NCBI GenBank assembly: GCA_021296235.1
Contig: JAGWAS010000002.1
Coordinates: forward strand, 1 to 64,000
Origin: Paracoccaceae bacterium
Lineage (GTDB): Bacteria > Pseudomonadota > Alphaproteobacteria > Rhodobacterales > Rhodobacteraceae
Direction: 5' to 3'
Length of the DNA stretch: 64,000 nt
In this document: piece by piece, positions 26,712-37,035 of the stretch
Layout: each line of letters begins with the position of its first letter
How positions within the stretch are numbered: position 1 is the first letter of the stretch
Translations under genes and position numbers: made by a program
The notes under the pieces: model-generated
What the model was told of the DNA's origin: nothing
What the model saw: only the letters and a program-made list of their open reading frames with translations
Database searches by the model: none

Positions 26712-28022
26712 CTACAGCAGAAGCAGGGTTGGGCTTTCGATGTGTCTGGCGACTTCTGCCAGAAAACCGGCACCCAGCGCACCGTCAATCACCCTGTGAT
26801 CGCAAGACAGGGTAACGGAGATTGAGGTCTTGAACTCCACAGACCCATCCTTGGCCTCGGTTGGAACTTTTCGTCCGGCACCGACGGCGAGGATGGAGCC
26901 GTGGGGCGGATTGATCACCGCGTCAAAATTCTCGATACCGAACATTCCAAGATTGGATATTGAGAAACTTCCGCCGGTGTATTCCCCTGGTTTCAATCGG
27001 CGGTTGCGGGCCTTGTCGACCAGCGATTTCATCTCCTCGGACAGACTCGGCAGTGATTTCTGATGGGCATCAAAGATGATCGGAGTGTAGAGGCCACCAT
27101 CAACGGCAACGGCAACGGCGACATCGGATGAACTCAGCCGCAGAATTCTGTCGTGTGCCCATACGGAATTTGCGTCCGGAACAAGCTGCAGGGCCAAGGC
27201 CGAAGCCTTGATAATGAAATCATTGATTGAAACCTTGATCCCTTTGGGCTTCAGCGCATCATTGATGTCAGCCCTCAACCGCATCACTTCGTCGAGGTTG
27301 ATTTCGCGGCGCAAATAAAAATGTGGAATTGTCTGTTTGGCCTCGACCAGCCTGGCGGCAATCGTTCTGCGCATTCCATCCAGCGGAACCTGTTCGAACT
27401 TCCGCCCGGACAACATTTTGGCAATTCCCTCCCATTGCTCACTTACAGGAGGAACCTTCGGCTCGGTCGGTTGTTTGGCCAACCCGGCCACGGCGCCATC
27501 AATGTCTCTCTTTATGATTCTGCCACCCGGACCGGATCCCCTGATAGCTGAAAGCTCAAGATTTCTTTCGCGAGCGAGACGCCGGGCTAGGGGAGACGAG
27601 AATATTCGGCCGTCCGAGTTGGGTGTTCGCTGTTGAGTGGCAGCCGATTGCTCCAAACGGGGTATTGTTGGTGCGACTTCGGGTGGTGGCGATGCCGGTG
27701 CGTCTGCAAGGAGGGGATCTGCAGGTGGTTCAACCGGTGAAGGCGCTGCGCCCGAGGTCGGCAGGTCGGATTCTTCCTCACCTTCGGCCAAAAGGATGGC
27801 GATCGGTTGGTTGACTGGGATGTTTGTCTCCCCCTCAGCCACCAGCAGTTTGCCGACAGTGCCGTCCTCGACGGCCTCGAACTCCATGATTGCCTTGTCG
27901 GTCTCGATTTCGGCCAGCAGGTCACCGGATGAAACCGCGTCGCCGACGGCCACATGCCATTTGGCCAAGTTTCCGTCCGCCATGGTTGGCGACAGCGCGG
28001 GCATCAGGATGGTTGTCGGCAT
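26712..28022 (-). CDS. pdhC: Pyruvate dehydrogenase E2, dihydrolipoamide acetyltransferase
   Basis: A 436-residue E2. One lipoyl domain with attachment lysine K43 in IETDKAIMEFEA, a Pro/Ala linker, the E1/E3-binding domain (FSSPLARRLARERNLELSAIRGSGPGGRIIKRDI), and the catalytic domain ending with SCDHRVIDGALGAGFL carrying the active-site histidine. It transfers acetyl groups to CoA at the core of the complex. Last gene of pdhA-pdhB-pdhC, nine bases after pdhB. The E3 gene (lpd) is not adjacent. Confidence 0.95.
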   Translation of the reverse strand: MPTTILMPALSPTMADGNLAKWHVAVGDAVSSGDLLAEIETDKAIMEFEAVEDGTVGKLLVAEGETNIPVNQPIAILLAEGEEESDLPTSGAAPSPVEPPADPLLADAPASPPPEVAPTIPRLEQSAATQQRTPNSDGRIFSSPLARRLARERNLELSAIRGSGPGGRIIKRDIDGAVAGLAKQPTEPKVPPVSEQWEGIAKMLSGRKFEQVPLDGMRRTIAARLVEAKQTIPHFYLRREINLDEVMRLRADINDALKPKGIKVSINDFIIKASALALQLVPDANSVWAHDRILRLSSSDVAVAVAVDGGLYTPIIFDAHQKSLPSLSEEMKSLVDKARNRRLKPGEYTGGSFSISNLGMFGIENFDAVINPPHGSILAVGAGRKVPTEAKDGSVEFKTSISVTLSCDHRVIDGALGAGFLAEVARHIESPTLLLL

Positions 28023-28031
28023 CAGCGCAAA

Positions 28032-29405
28032 CTAACTGTAGGTTACGGCCTTCACCGCCTCGACGATCTCAGACGGGGTTACGAGGGCCAATTTCTCAAG
28101 GTTGGCGGCATACGGCATCGGAACATCTTTGCCGGTGCAATTGATGACCGGGGCATCAAGCCAGTCGAAAGCTTCGTTCATCAGAACGGATCCAATATGG
28201 TTGCCAATCGAGCATACAGGCCATCCCTCCTCAACCGTAACGCAACGATTGGTTTTCTTTACTGAAGCGATGACCGTTTCCGTATCCAGTGGACGCAATG
28301 TCCTCAAATCGATGATCTCTGCACGAATTCCGGCGCTTTCAAGGATTTTGGATGCTTCGAGTGTATGGGACATGCCGATGCCAAACGACACCAAAGTAAC
28401 GTCCGAACCCTCTTGCCAAATTCTTGCCCGGCCAAGCGGAACCGTGAAGTCGTCAAGTTCGGGCACTTCGGAACTTTGGCCGTAGAGAATCTCATTCTCC
28501 AATACGATGACGGGGTTGTTGTCGCGGATTGCCGATTTGAGGAGTCCCTTGGCGTCGGCGGCGCAATAGGGCTGCACAACCTTCAGGCTGGGTACATGCG
28601 AATACCAAGCGGCATAATCCTGACTGTGTTGCGCTGCCACCCTCGCGGCAGCACCATTCGGGCCCCGAAACACGATCGGGCAGGGTATCTGGCCACCGGT
28701 CATATAGAGAGTTTTTGCAGCAGAATTCACTATGTGATCAATACCTTGCATTGCAAAGTTGAATGTCATGAACTCGACTATCGGCCGCAACCCTCCGAAC
28801 GCAGCACCGACTCCAAGCCCGGCGAATCCATGTTCCGTGATGGGTGTGTCCACGACGCGTTCGGATCCGAATTCCTGGAGCAATCCTTCTGAAACCTTGT
28901 AGGCGCCCTGATACTCCGCAACCTCTTCTCCCATCAGAAAAACGGAGGCATCGCGCCGCATTTCTTCGGCCATTGCCTCGTTGAGTGCTTGACGTACGGT
29001 AATCTTCTTGGTGGACACACCTTCCGGAATTTCAATTTCCGGCGGCGGAGAAATTGGTGCGGCTGCAATAGCCGGGGCGGTTGCAGGTTGGCTTACTGGC
29101 TCCGGCACGGGGGCAGGGGCATCGGAAGCCAAAGATTCTGGAATCGCAGCCGCCGTTGATTCGCCCTCGGTTATCAGAGTGGCAATCGGGGTATTCACCG
29201 CTACATCCTGGGTTCCTTCCGGAATCAAAATGCGCCCAATGGTGCCGTCATCGACGGCTTCGAATTCCATGACTGCCTTGTCAGTTTCGATTTCGGCAAT
29301 CAAATCTCCACTCGCAACGCTATCACCCTCCTTGACCATCCACTTGGCAACGGTCCCGGTTTCCATCGTGGGCGACAGTGCAGGCATGAGTATGTTGGAT
29401 TCCAT
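28032..29405 (-). CDS. pdhB: Pyruvate dehydrogenase E1 beta subunit with N-terminal lipoyl domain
   Basis: A 457-residue fusion. Residues 1-80 are a lipoyl domain nearly identical in pattern to that of the E2 (K43 in [12 protein letters not shown]), joined by an Ala/Pro linker to the E1 beta domain starting [17 protein letters not shown], with [20 protein letters not shown] and [19 protein letters not shown]. This extra lipoyl domain is a known alphaproteobacterial trait. I use ATG 29405, preceded by GGAGAT; the longer frame from 29429 lacks a signal. Confidence 0.94.
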   Translation of the reverse strand: MESNILMPALSPTMETGTVAKWMVKEGDSVASGDLIAEIETDKAVMEFEAVDDGTIGRILIPEGTQDVAVNTPIATLITEGESTAAAIPESLASDAPAPVPEPVSQPATAPAIAAAPISPPPEIEIPEGVSTKKITVRQALNEAMAEEMRRDASVFLMGEEVAEYQGAYKVSEGLLQEFGSERVVDTPITEHGFAGLGVGAAFGGLRPIVEFMTFNFAMQGIDHIVNSAAKTLYMTGGQIPCPIVFRGPNGAAARVAAQHSQDYAAWYSHVPSLKVVQPYCAADAKGLLKSAIRDNNPVIVLENEILYGQSSEVPELDDFTVPLGRARIWQEGSDVTLVSFGIGMSHTLEASKILESAGIRAEIIDLRTLRPLDTETVIASVKKTNRCVTVEEGWPVCSIGNHIGSVLMNEAFDWLDAPVINCTGKDVPMPYAANLEKLALVTPSEIVEAVKAVTYS

Positions 29406-29450
29406 CAACAGATCTCCTGAATGCCGCAATTATCGATAAGATTCCGACAA

Positions 29451-30440
29451 TCACGCAAAGACATCGGTCCAGAGTTCGGCCACATCAGGCTCTGGGCTGT
29501 TGAGTGAAAATTCAGCAGCTTCATTGACGGTTGCTTTGATCTCCGAATCCACTTCTTTGAGTGTCGCCTCAATGCCGGGCTTTTTGCCGACAAGCAGTTC
29601 CCTGGCATGATCTATCGGGTCGCTGTGCTTTCTGACATCCTGCACCTCTTCGCGCGTCCGGTATTTGGCAGGGTCCGACATGGAATGTCCCCGGTATCGG
29701 TATGTCATCATTTCAAGAATGTAGGGGCCCTTCTCAGACCGACAGTGTTTTGCGGCCCTTTTGCCCGCGTTCCTGACTTCCAGAACATCCATTCCATCGA
29801 CACTTTCCCCCGGAATTCCGAATGCGCTGCCTCTGGTGTGCAGTTCAGGCGTTGATGATGCCCGCTGAATGGAAGTGCCCATTGCATAGCGGTTGTTTTC
29901 GATGACGAACACAACCGGAAGTTTCCAGAGGCTGGCCATGTTAAAGGTTTCGTATACCTGCCCCTGATTGGCCGCTCCGTCGCCAAAATACGTGAACGTT
30001 ACCTTGCCCGTGCGAAGCAATTTATCCGAAAAGGCAAGGCCGGCTCCAATCGGGACTTGTGCGCCCACGATCCCATGGCCGCCATAAAAGTGGCTGTCCT
30101 TGCTGAACATGTGCATCGAACCGCCCTTACCCCGGGAATATCCGGTGGCGCGTCCGGTGAGTTCGGCCATCACTCCCTTGGGGTCCATCCCGCATGCCAG
30201 CATGTGGCCGTGATCTCGATACGCGGTGACTCTCTTGTCTCCGTCCTCCGTTATCGCCTCCAGTCCGGTCACAACGGCTTCTTGACCGATGTAAAGGTGG
30301 CAGAACCCGCCGATCTTGCCCATCCCGTAGAGTTGTCCGGCTTTTTCCTCAAACCTTCTTATCAGCAACATATCCCGGTAATAGCCAAGTAGTTCGTTAA
30401 CAGTCGCACGCGGCTTGGAAGCGCTTTTTCGTGCAGCCAT
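29451..30440 (-). CDS. pdhA: Pyruvate dehydrogenase E1 alpha subunit
   Basis: A 329-residue ThDP-dependent subunit that decarboxylates pyruvate together with PdhB. The ThDP motif runs from GDGAANQG to VIENN; the regulated loop YRGHSMSDPAKYR and SRGKGGSMHMF are typical. Start ATG 30440 (MAARKSASKPRATVNELLGYYRDM) has GGGAG upstream; the longer frame back to 30551 runs through the promoter region. 45 bases before pdhB. The 245 bases upstream probably carry the operon promoter. Confidence 0.95.
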   Translation of the reverse strand: MAARKSASKPRATVNELLGYYRDMLLIRRFEEKAGQLYGMGKIGGFCHLYIGQEAVVTGLEAITEDGDKRVTAYRDHGHMLACGMDPKGVMAELTGRATGYSRGKGGSMHMFSKDSHFYGGHGIVGAQVPIGAGLAFSDKLLRTGKVTFTYFGDGAANQGQVYETFNMASLWKLPVVFVIENNRYAMGTSIQRASSTPELHTRGSAFGIPGESVDGMDVLEVRNAGKRAAKHCRSEKGPYILEMMTYRYRGHSMSDPAKYRTREEVQDVRKHSDPIDHARELLVGKKPGIEATLKEVDSEIKATVNEAAEFSLNSPEPDVAELWTDVFA

Positions 30441-30685
30441 GTGTCTGAACTCCCGGAAATAACCATCGGAAATGTGGGTTCGGCGGCTCAATACTTCGAA
30501 ACAACATAGATTGCCACCACTTTTCTGATCTTGTGGGTTGCCGGTGGGCAAACAAACCTAAATCACGCACGCGAATTCAATTGGAGTGAGGTCGACCGAA
30601 CCGTGTTTCATGGGTTTCATTGAAATCCGGGCGCATGATGATTTGGTGGGATTGCCCGGAATGATGGCGACATTGCCATTTCAGT

Positions 30686-30982
30686 TCAGTTCAGAATGAT
30701 CTCGTGATCGCTTGCAAAGCCGAGAATCACCCGCGCCCGTTCATCAAGCAGTTCAAGATCCAGATAATTGTCCGACAATCTGCGAACCTTGTTTTCCATT
30801 CTTTTGACGTTTGCTTCCAAATCTGCCAATTCCACCTTTAGGGCCTCTTCTTCATCAAGAATCGAAATTCTTGCGAATCGCCCATGATCGCCTTGAACCG
30901 CCGCCACAGCAAAATGGCCTCCTATTAAAAGGGCCAAGGTATAGTAGGCTGTGATTGCAAGAACCACAAAGTCCAGTTTCAT
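30686..30982 (-). CDS. ftsB: Septum formation initiator family protein (FtsB/DivIC-like)
   Basis: A 98-residue bitopic protein: short N-terminus, one membrane helix (about residues 4-30), then a coiled coil (EEEALKVELADLEANVKRMENKVRRLSDN, about 43-71) and a short C-terminal motif LELLDERARVILGF typical of FtsB in alphaproteobacteria. FtsB links FtsL and FtsQ in the divisome. Its location between pgk and pdhA is the usual one in this class. Confidence 0.85.
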   Translation of the reverse strand: MKLDFVVLAITAYYTLALLIGGHFAVAAVQGDHGRFARISILDEEEALKVELADLEANVKRMENKVRRLSDNYLDLELLDERARVILGFASDHEIILN

Positions 30983-31072
30983 GTTACTTTACTGCCCGTC
31001 TGACGCTTACCGGCTTAAACACGCCGATTTATTTGTTTGTTGCGGGCAGTATAGTCCCTAGGTGGTCCCGTC

Positions 31073-32266
31073 TCAACCTGCGAGTGCTTCGAGTCCGGGT
31101 AGATTGCGGCCTTCCATCCATTCAAGAAATGCGCCACCTGCTGTGGAGACGAAGGTGAATGCATCCGTTGTGCCCGAACGGCCCAAGGCAAACGCGGTGT
31201 CACCGCCACCTGCAACCGACGTCAGGGACCCTGCTTCGGTAAGAGTTGCCGCTGCCCCGGCGATGGCGTTCGTGGCCATGTCAAATGGACGCATCTCGAA
31301 GGCACCGACCGGGCCGTTCCAAATCAACGTTCGGCAACCGGCAATTGCATCAACAATCCTTCTCGTTGAATTTGCCCCGGCATCCAGAATTATCATGTCA
31401 TCCGGGCAAGCATCTGCGGCAACGGTTGTTGCGTCGGCATCGACCTTGAGTTCACGGCTTACCACTATGTCCTCCGGGAGGATGAGGTGGCATCCTCGCT
31501 TGTCGGCGGCCTTCATGACACTGGTGGCGGCCGGGATCATTTTCCGCTCGACAAGTGAACGGCCAATTTTGAAGCCCTTGGCGAGAAGAAATGTATTGGC
31601 CATGGCACCGCCAACCACGAGTTTATCCACCTTCGTGACCAGATTTTCGAGCACAGCGAGTTTGGTGGAGATTTTTGATCCTCCAACAATTGCAATTACA
31701 GGCCGATGCGGAGAGCCCAATGCCGCCTCCAAAGCATGAAGTTCCCGCTCCAATTGACGGCCGGCGAAAGCGGGCAGAAGTTCAGCAACACCAACAATCG
31801 AAGCATGGGCTCGGTGCGACGCGGAAAATGCGTCGTTGCAGTAGACTTCGCCCAATCTTGCGAGTTTGGCGGCAAAACCGGCATCGTTGTTGGTCTCGCC
31901 GGGATTGAAACGAAGGTTCTCAATCAGGCAGAGTTCACCATTGCGGCATTCTTTTGTTTTGGCTTCGGCGATTGGACCGACGGTTTCGGGACAGAAATTC
32001 ACGGGCATGCCAAAGACGTGTTCAAGCACCGGAACAAGCTGACCCAGAGAGGTGTTTGTCTCCGGTCGCCCATTCGGTCGGCCCATGTGAGACATGATGA
32101 CCGGAATTCCGCCGCGCCGGGTAATGTCCGAAACCGTGTCGCCGGACATGCGGATCCGGGTGTCATCCGATACTTTTCCGTTTTCAATTGGAACGTTGAT
32201 GTCCAGGCGCGTCAGAACGCGCCGGCCGGCCACATGCACGTCTTCAATGGTCTTCCACGAGTTCAT
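31073..32266 (-). CDS. pgk: Phosphoglycerate kinase
   Basis: A 397-residue glycolytic kinase (1,3-bisphosphoglycerate + ADP to 3-phosphoglycerate + ATP). Signatures: RVLTRLDINVPIENGKVSDDTRI, the substrate-binding MSHMGRPNGRP, LAVLENLVTKVDKLVVGGAM and the C-terminal SVAGGGDTAFAL. I prefer ATG 32266 (MNSWKTIEDVHVAG) because it matches homologue starts and has GGACGG upstream; ATG 32284 is possible. Follows gap by 34 bases on the same strand. Confidence 0.95.
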   Translation of the reverse strand: MNSWKTIEDVHVAGRRVLTRLDINVPIENGKVSDDTRIRMSGDTVSDITRRGGIPVIMSHMGRPNGRPETNTSLGQLVPVLEHVFGMPVNFCPETVGPIAEAKTKECRNGELCLIENLRFNPGETNNDAGFAAKLARLGEVYCNDAFSASHRAHASIVGVAELLPAFAGRQLERELHALEAALGSPHRPVIAIVGGSKISTKLAVLENLVTKVDKLVVGGAMANTFLLAKGFKIGRSLVERKMIPAATSVMKAADKRGCHLILPEDIVVSRELKVDADATTVAADACPDDMIILDAGANSTRRIVDAIAGCRTLIWNGPVGAFEMRPFDMATNAIAGAAATLTEAGSLTSVAGGGDTAFALGRSGTTDAFTFVSTAGGAFLEWMEGRNLPGLEALAG

Positions 32267-32300
32267 CAGATCGCCGTCCGGCATACAGAATGGTTAATGT

Positions 32301-33299
32301 TCAGCACTTGGCCATCACGGCAGCCACATCCAGCATCCTATTGGAAAATCCCCACTCGTTGTCATACCAACTCAGAATCCGGCAGAAGGTGCCATCAAGG
32401 ACCCTTGTTTGTTCGGTGTGAAGGACCGAAGATCGTGAATCATGGTTGAAATCCACTGAGACGTTCGGATGGTCGGTATATCCGAGTATTCCATGGAGGC
32501 TTCCATCTGCAACAGAACGTACGGCATCGTTCAATTCTTCAGATGTGCTGGATTTCTCGGCTTCAAAAGAGAGGTCAACCACGGATACGTTCGGTGTCGG
32601 AACGCGAATGGCAACTCCATCAAGCTTGCCTGCGAGTTCGGGAAGAACCAAACCAACCGCACGTGCAGCGCCGGTGGAGGTGGGAATCATGGACATGGCC
32701 GCCGCTCTGGCGCGGTATGGATCTAGGTGAACCGCATCCAATGTCGGTTGGTCGCCGGTATAACTGTGAACCGTGGTCATGAATCCGCGCTTGATGCCAA
32801 CTGAGTTGGCAAGAACCATTGCGACGGGTGCAAGGCAATTGGTGGTACAGGAGGCGTTCGAAACCACGATGTCGCCGGACGCAATCTCTTCATGGTTGAC
32901 GCCATATACCACCGTCCTGTCGGCACCGCTTGCGGGAGCAGAAATCAGGACCTTGCGGGATCCGTTCTGAAGGTGACGCGCTGCCTTGTCCCTGGAGGTG
33001 AAGACCCCGGAGCATTCGAGACTGACATCAACGCCTGTCCAAGGCAGTGCCTCAGGATCGCAGAGCGCTGTTACCTTGATGGGGCCACTGCCCAAATCAA
33101 TGAAGTCACTGCCTGATTTTATCTTGCCGGGAAATCGCCCGTGGACGCTGTCGAACGCAAGCAAGTGCTCCAATGTCGCAACCGGCGCCAAGTCATTTAT
33201 GGCGGCAACGTTAATGTCGGTTCGACCCGATTCCACCAATGCTCGCAGTACATTGCGTCCGATGCGTCCAAATCCGTTAATCGCAACTGTAATCGACAA
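32301..33299 (-). CDS. gap: Glyceraldehyde-3-phosphate dehydrogenase
   Basis: A 332-residue type I enzyme. NAD motif INGFGRIGRN at residues 7-16, AINDL (34-38) typical of NAD-preferring forms, catalytic C151 in SNASCTTNCLAP, and WYDNEWGFSNRMLD near the end. It lies between tkt and pgk, an arrangement shared with Rhodobacterales. Confidence 0.96.
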   Translation of the reverse strand: MSITVAINGFGRIGRNVLRALVESGRTDINVAAINDLAPVATLEHLLAFDSVHGRFPGKIKSGSDFIDLGSGPIKVTALCDPEALPWTGVDVSLECSGVFTSRDKAARHLQNGSRKVLISAPASGADRTVVYGVNHEEIASGDIVVSNASCTTNCLAPVAMVLANSVGIKRGFMTTVHSYTGDQPTLDAVHLDPYRARAAAMSMIPTSTGAARAVGLVLPELAGKLDGVAIRVPTPNVSVVDLSFEAEKSSTSEELNDAVRSVADGSLHGILGYTDHPNVSVDFNHDSRSSVLHTEQTRVLDGTFCRILSWYDNEWGFSNRMLDVAAVMAKC

Positions 33300-33455
33300 A
33301 TCGACCTCCTTTTATGCAACTTTCTTCATGTTCGAGCCTGCATTGACACCGGTTGTTGATATCCGGCCGAGTTCGGTCGGGCAGGCGGTTCAATATCAAC
33401 CGGAGTGAGTTTCCCGGCAGTCAAGCGTCCGGCGAATTGTGCGCACGATCAACTG

Positions 33456-35480
33456 TCAAAGCAGGGACTTGACCTTCTCAGCGACAGCCGCGGCAGTAAT
33501 GCCGAAATGCTTGTACAGGTCGTCGCCGGGTGCGGATGCCCCGAAACCTTCCATTCCAACAAAACCAGCCTTGCGTTCAACTCCGCGCTCGCCGCACAAC
33601 CATCTGTCCCATCCTTGCCTCACGCCAGCTTCGACTGCGACTCTTGCGGGCCCTCTCGGCAGAATTCTTCTTCTGTATTTCTCATCCTGTTGTTCGAAGA
33701 GTTCCCAGCAAGGCATTGAAATCAAGCGCGTACCTATTCCCTCTGCCTCAAGTGTCGCTCGAGCGGCGGCGGCAACCTGCAACTCGGTTCCTGTCGCCAT
33801 CAGAATGGCCTTTCTCGGCGCTTCCGCCTCTTGGAGCATATAGGCGCCCTTGAGGGAGAGGTTTCTCGTTGTGTGATTGCTGCGAAGCGTCGGAACGCTC
33901 TGACGTGATAGCGCGATGACGGTGGGACGACACTTTTCTGTCAGGGCAACCTCCCACGCCTCGGCTGTTTCCACGCCATCACAGGGCCGAAATACATTCA
34001 GGTTGGGTGTTGCGCGCAGCATTGCCAGATGCTCAACCGGCTGATGGGTGGGGCCATCCTCGCCAAGGCCGATCGAGTCATGTGTCATGACGTAGACAAC
34101 CGGGATTTCCATCAATGCCGACAATCTGATTGAAGCTCGTGCATAGTCCGTGAAGCAGAGAAAGGTCCCTCCGTATGGGCGTACGCCTCCATGCAGTGCC
34201 ATTCCGTTCATGGCCGCCGCCATCGCATGTTCACGAATGCCGAAATATATGTAACGGCCACTTCTGGACATGCTTCCGAACGTCGACAAATCAGGTGTCA
34301 GGGTGTTGTTGGATCCTGTCAGGTCGGCAGAACCGCCAACTGTCTCCGGCATGATCGGATTGACGGCCGAAAGCACGGTCTGCGACGATTTTCGCGTCGC
34401 TACCTTTGCATTCGCCGCCGCAGCCTCGGACTTGACAAGCGATACCGCGGATTTGAGTCGTTTGGGCGGCTTGCCTTCAATCACACGTTTGAATTCAGCC
34501 TGTTTGTGTGCAGGCAAGGCTTCCAGCCGCAGTTGCCAGGAAGTTCGGGCCTCTGTTCCCCTTAAACCAATTTCGCGCCATTCATCCCTGATATCGGAAG
34601 GGATATCGAACGGGCCGTGCTGCCATCCATATGCGTCCCTGGCCAAGCGCACCTCGTCGTCGCCAAGCGGGCTGCCGTGAGCACCGGCCGTCCCTTCCTT
34701 GTTGGGTGAACCAAAACCGATATTGGTTCGGCAGGCAATAAGTGACGGGGCATGAGCGGCGCGGGCTTCAGAAATCGCATTGTCTATGGCGTCCGGATCA
34801 TGTCCATCACAGCTCAGTACCGACCAACCGGCAGCCTCAAACCGTTTCAGTTGATCCGTTGCGTCGCTCAGGGAAACCTTTCCGTCAATGGTAATTCCAT
34901 TGTCATCCCAAATTGCAATCAACCTCGACAGGCCCAAATGCCCCGCCAAGCCGGCCGCCTCATGACTTATTCCCTCCATCAGGCATCCGTCACCCACAAG
35001 TACATATGTCCTGTGATCCACAATCGCATCGCCGAATCGGTTTCGCAGCCTCTCCTCTGCAATTGCAAATCCAACTGCATTGGCAAATCCTTGGCCCAAG
35101 GGTCCGGTCGTTGTCTCCACACCGGCCCCATTCCTGAATTCCGGGTGTCCTGCAGTCCTTGATCCGAGTTGACGAAAGTTCTTGATCTCGTCGATATCGA
35201 AATCTTCGTATCCGGTCAGGTGAAGAAGGGAGTAGAGGAGCATTGATCCGTGCCCGGCAGAAAGAACAAACCGGTCGCGATCGGGCCAATGCGGTTGCAT
35301 GGGGTCAAATTTCAGGTGCCTTCCGAACAGTACAGTCGCAACATCGGCCATGCCCATGGGCATGCCCGGGTGTCCAGAATTCGCCGCTTGGACCGCGTCC
35401 ATCGACAGGGCTCGCACAGCGCACGCCAGCCTCCAATGATTGGGATGTTTGGATTTCAGTTCTTGCAGTTGCATGGGCAT
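33456..35480 (-). CDS. tkt: Transketolase
   Basis: A 674-residue ThDP enzyme of the pentose phosphate pathway. Features: [35 protein letters not shown], the ThDP motif [29 protein letters not shown] and [21 protein letters not shown] in the pyrimidine-binding domain. I use ATG 35480 ([19 protein letters not shown]); the frame stays open to 35804 but the extra 108 residues have no similarity to transketolases. ATG 35474 is an alternative. First of the tkt-gap-pgk block and divergent from the coiled-coil/zapA pair. Confidence 0.94.
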   Translation of the reverse strand: MPMQLQELKSKHPNHWRLACAVRALSMDAVQAANSGHPGMPMGMADVATVLFGRHLKFDPMQPHWPDRDRFVLSAGHGSMLLYSLLHLTGYEDFDIDEIKNFRQLGSRTAGHPEFRNGAGVETTTGPLGQGFANAVGFAIAEERLRNRFGDAIVDHRTYVLVGDGCLMEGISHEAAGLAGHLGLSRLIAIWDDNGITIDGKVSLSDATDQLKRFEAAGWSVLSCDGHDPDAIDNAISEARAAHAPSLIACRTNIGFGSPNKEGTAGAHGSPLGDDEVRLARDAYGWQHGPFDIPSDIRDEWREIGLRGTEARTSWQLRLEALPAHKQAEFKRVIEGKPPKRLKSAVSLVKSEAAAANAKVATRKSSQTVLSAVNPIMPETVGGSADLTGSNNTLTPDLSTFGSMSRSGRYIYFGIREHAMAAAMNGMALHGGVRPYGGTFLCFTDYARASIRLSALMEIPVVYVMTHDSIGLGEDGPTHQPVEHLAMLRATPNLNVFRPCDGVETAEAWEVALTEKCRPTVIALSRQSVPTLRSNHTTRNLSLKGAYMLQEAEAPRKAILMATGTELQVAAAARATLEAEGIGTRLISMPCWELFEQQDEKYRRRILPRGPARVAVEAGVRQGWDRWLCGERGVERKAGFVGMEGFGASAPGDDLYKHFGITAAAVAEKVKSLL

Positions 35481-35940
35481 GACAATCAATTGCGTTTCAG
35501 CGGAATGAGTATTCAAGAGGCAGGTCGCTCTTAATGAAAGTCCATGAAAACGCAAGTGTGGTGTAAGAGCCTGTGTAGCTTTGACGCCTGATGGGGCAGG
35601 CATTCCTCCCATCTGAAGCCATGGCCGAAAATTCCAGATCTGTGCAAATGGCGGAGTTCTTGATTGGAAGCGAAGAATGGGAGCGTTCCGTTGCAAACCG
35701 CAAACTCCTTTCCCGGCAGTCAGCCTGCCGCAATCCGGTTCGGAGCGCTCCGGCCAACAGGAGTTTTCACAGCCCCAATTGTGGCTGACGGCCGATGTCG
35801 GCAAGGACAGCCGAGTGAATCAATTTGAGCGGAAAGTAACCACCGCAAATTCGCTGCGCTGGAGGCTGTTATGAACCGTTCACATGTTGTAAGGAATTAG
35901 GTGGATACACTGGGTTCGTGAAACCGATTTGAGGCCTAAC
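35481..35940. other. Divergent promoter region between tkt and the coiled-coil gene
   Basis: 460 bases with no gene I accept. It contains a 6-base-stem hairpin CGGCAG-TCAGC-CTGCCG (35714-35730) and, close by, a perfect 12-base palindrome CGGAGCGCTCCG (35741-35752). These could be regulator sites for tkt or part of an untranslated RNA. A 6S RNA gene is often found near zapA in this class, but I see no 6S-like long hairpin here. Confidence 0.35.
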
Positions 35941-36306
35941 ATGAAAGAGGATGTCAGTGAGCTTGTCGATCGCGCAGTCGCGGCTCTGGAGCGCGCGCGT
36001 GGTGGAGTTGTGGCGGCAAGGAATGAAGCCGGCTCCGAACTGGAAAGGGCAAACTCGGAATTGAAGCTCCTGCGCCGCAGTGCCGAGGCATCAAGCCGAA
36101 CACTGTCGGAATTGTCACTCAGGAACGGAAAGCTTGCCTCGGAAGTTGAACTGCTGAAGGCAAAGCTGATTGAGCATTCTGCGCAGGGCGGCGAAGATCA
36201 TTCGGTCGAAATCGAGAAGATGTTGAAGGAGCGGGAGCAGGATTTGGTCGAACTCGATTCCGTTCTGACGGAAATGGACAAGTTGTTGGGAAAATCGAAT
36301 GGCTGA
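35941..36306 (+). CDS. Coiled-coil protein of the DUF4164 type, upstream of zapA
   Basis: A 121-residue, almost wholly helical coiled-coil protein (EDVSELVDRAVAALERAR, heptad-like through to EMDKLLG). No membrane segment or signal. ATG 35941 follows a GAGG; an ATG 12 bases upstream is less likely. It overlaps zapA by 8 bases, so it is co-translated with a division protein and may take part in Z-ring organisation, like the unrelated coiled-coil ZapB. That role is inferred from context only. Confidence 0.7.
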   Translation: MKEDVSELVDRAVAALERARGGVVAARNEAGSELERANSELKLLRRSAEASSRTLSELSLRNGKLASEVELLKAKLIEHSAQGGEDHSVEIEKMLKEREQDLVELDSVLTEMDKLLGKSNG

Positions 36307-36658
36307 AATCAATATCATTGCCGGGTCGCATACCTATCCGGTCGAATGCGAGGAGCATGAGCTGGAACAGGCAAAAATCGCAGTTGCAATTCTGAACGCA
36401 GAACTTGCGAACATCAACAACGAGGCTGCGGAGGGGCGGGAGTTGGCGCCTTCAAAACTGTTCATGCTTGCCGGATTGCGAATTTCGGGAAATTTCGCTG
36501 AGGCCTCGGGAAAATTTAATCAGTCTGATGAAGCCGCCGACAGCAGTGCGGCGTCGGTTTCGGATCCGGAATTGTTGGAACGTTTAACCAAACTCGCCGA
36601 ACTAGCCGAGGAAGTTGAGGTCCTTTTGGCGAAAGAAGCGGAAATTCAGGACGGATAG
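36299..36658 (+). CDS. zapA: Cell division protein ZapA
   Basis: A 119-residue ZapA: N-terminal INIIAGSHTYPVECEEHE globular domain with AKLFMLAGLRISG-like core (SKLFMLAGLRIS), then a C-terminal coiled coil (LERLTKLAELAEEVEVLLAKE). It cross-links FtsZ filaments at mid-cell. Its start overlaps the preceding coiled-coil gene by 8 bases. Ends 8 bases from the convergent grxD. Confidence 0.86.
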   Translation: MAEINIIAGSHTYPVECEEHELEQAKIAVAILNAELANINNEAAEGRELAPSKLFMLAGLRISGNFAEASGKFNQSDEAADSSAASVSDPELLERLTKLAELAEEVEVLLAKEAEIQDG

Positions 36659-36666
36659 GCCGCCAA

Positions 36667-37032
36667 TCAGACGTTGTGCTCACGAATTTTCTTGGCGGCA
36701 TCCCTGCTGAAATCAATCTCTTTACCCTCAAACAGCGTGTCCAGTTCACCCGAGAGGGTCATTTCCGTAATGATGTCACAGCCGCCGACGAACTCACCCT
36801 TGACGTAAAGTTGGGGAATGGTGGGCCAGTCGGAAAAGACCTTTATTCCCTCCCTGACACCGTCATCTTCAAGTACATTCACATCCTTGAAATCGACATC
36901 AAGGTAGCTGAGGACACCCGCCACGCGAGATGAGAATCCGCATTGCGGAGTCATTTTAGTCCCCTTCATGAACAGAACGACATTGTTGTTGGAAACGGTG
37001 TTCCGGATCAAATCCTGAACAGGATCGGGCAT
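36667..37032 (-). CDS. grxD: Monothiol glutaredoxin
   Basis: A 121-residue Grx4-type protein with the CGFS active site (C31-S34) in FMKGTKMTPQCGFS, and WPTIPQLYVKGEFVGGCDII for glutathione binding. It carries [2Fe-2S] clusters, usually as a complex with a BolA protein. The bolA-like gene lies 3 bases upstream on the same strand, which fits that partnership directly. Confidence 0.95.
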   Translation of the reverse strand: MPDPVQDLIRNTVSNNNVVLFMKGTKMTPQCGFSSRVAGVLSYLDVDFKDVNVLEDDGVREGIKVFSDWPTIPQLYVKGEFVGGCDIITEMTLSGELDTLFEGKEIDFSRDAAKKIREHNV

Positions 37033-37035
37033 GTC

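Noticed and set aside
35481..35804. 108-residue N-terminal extension of transketolase
   Set aside because: No transketolase similarity and low-complexity composition; the domain begins after ATG 35480.
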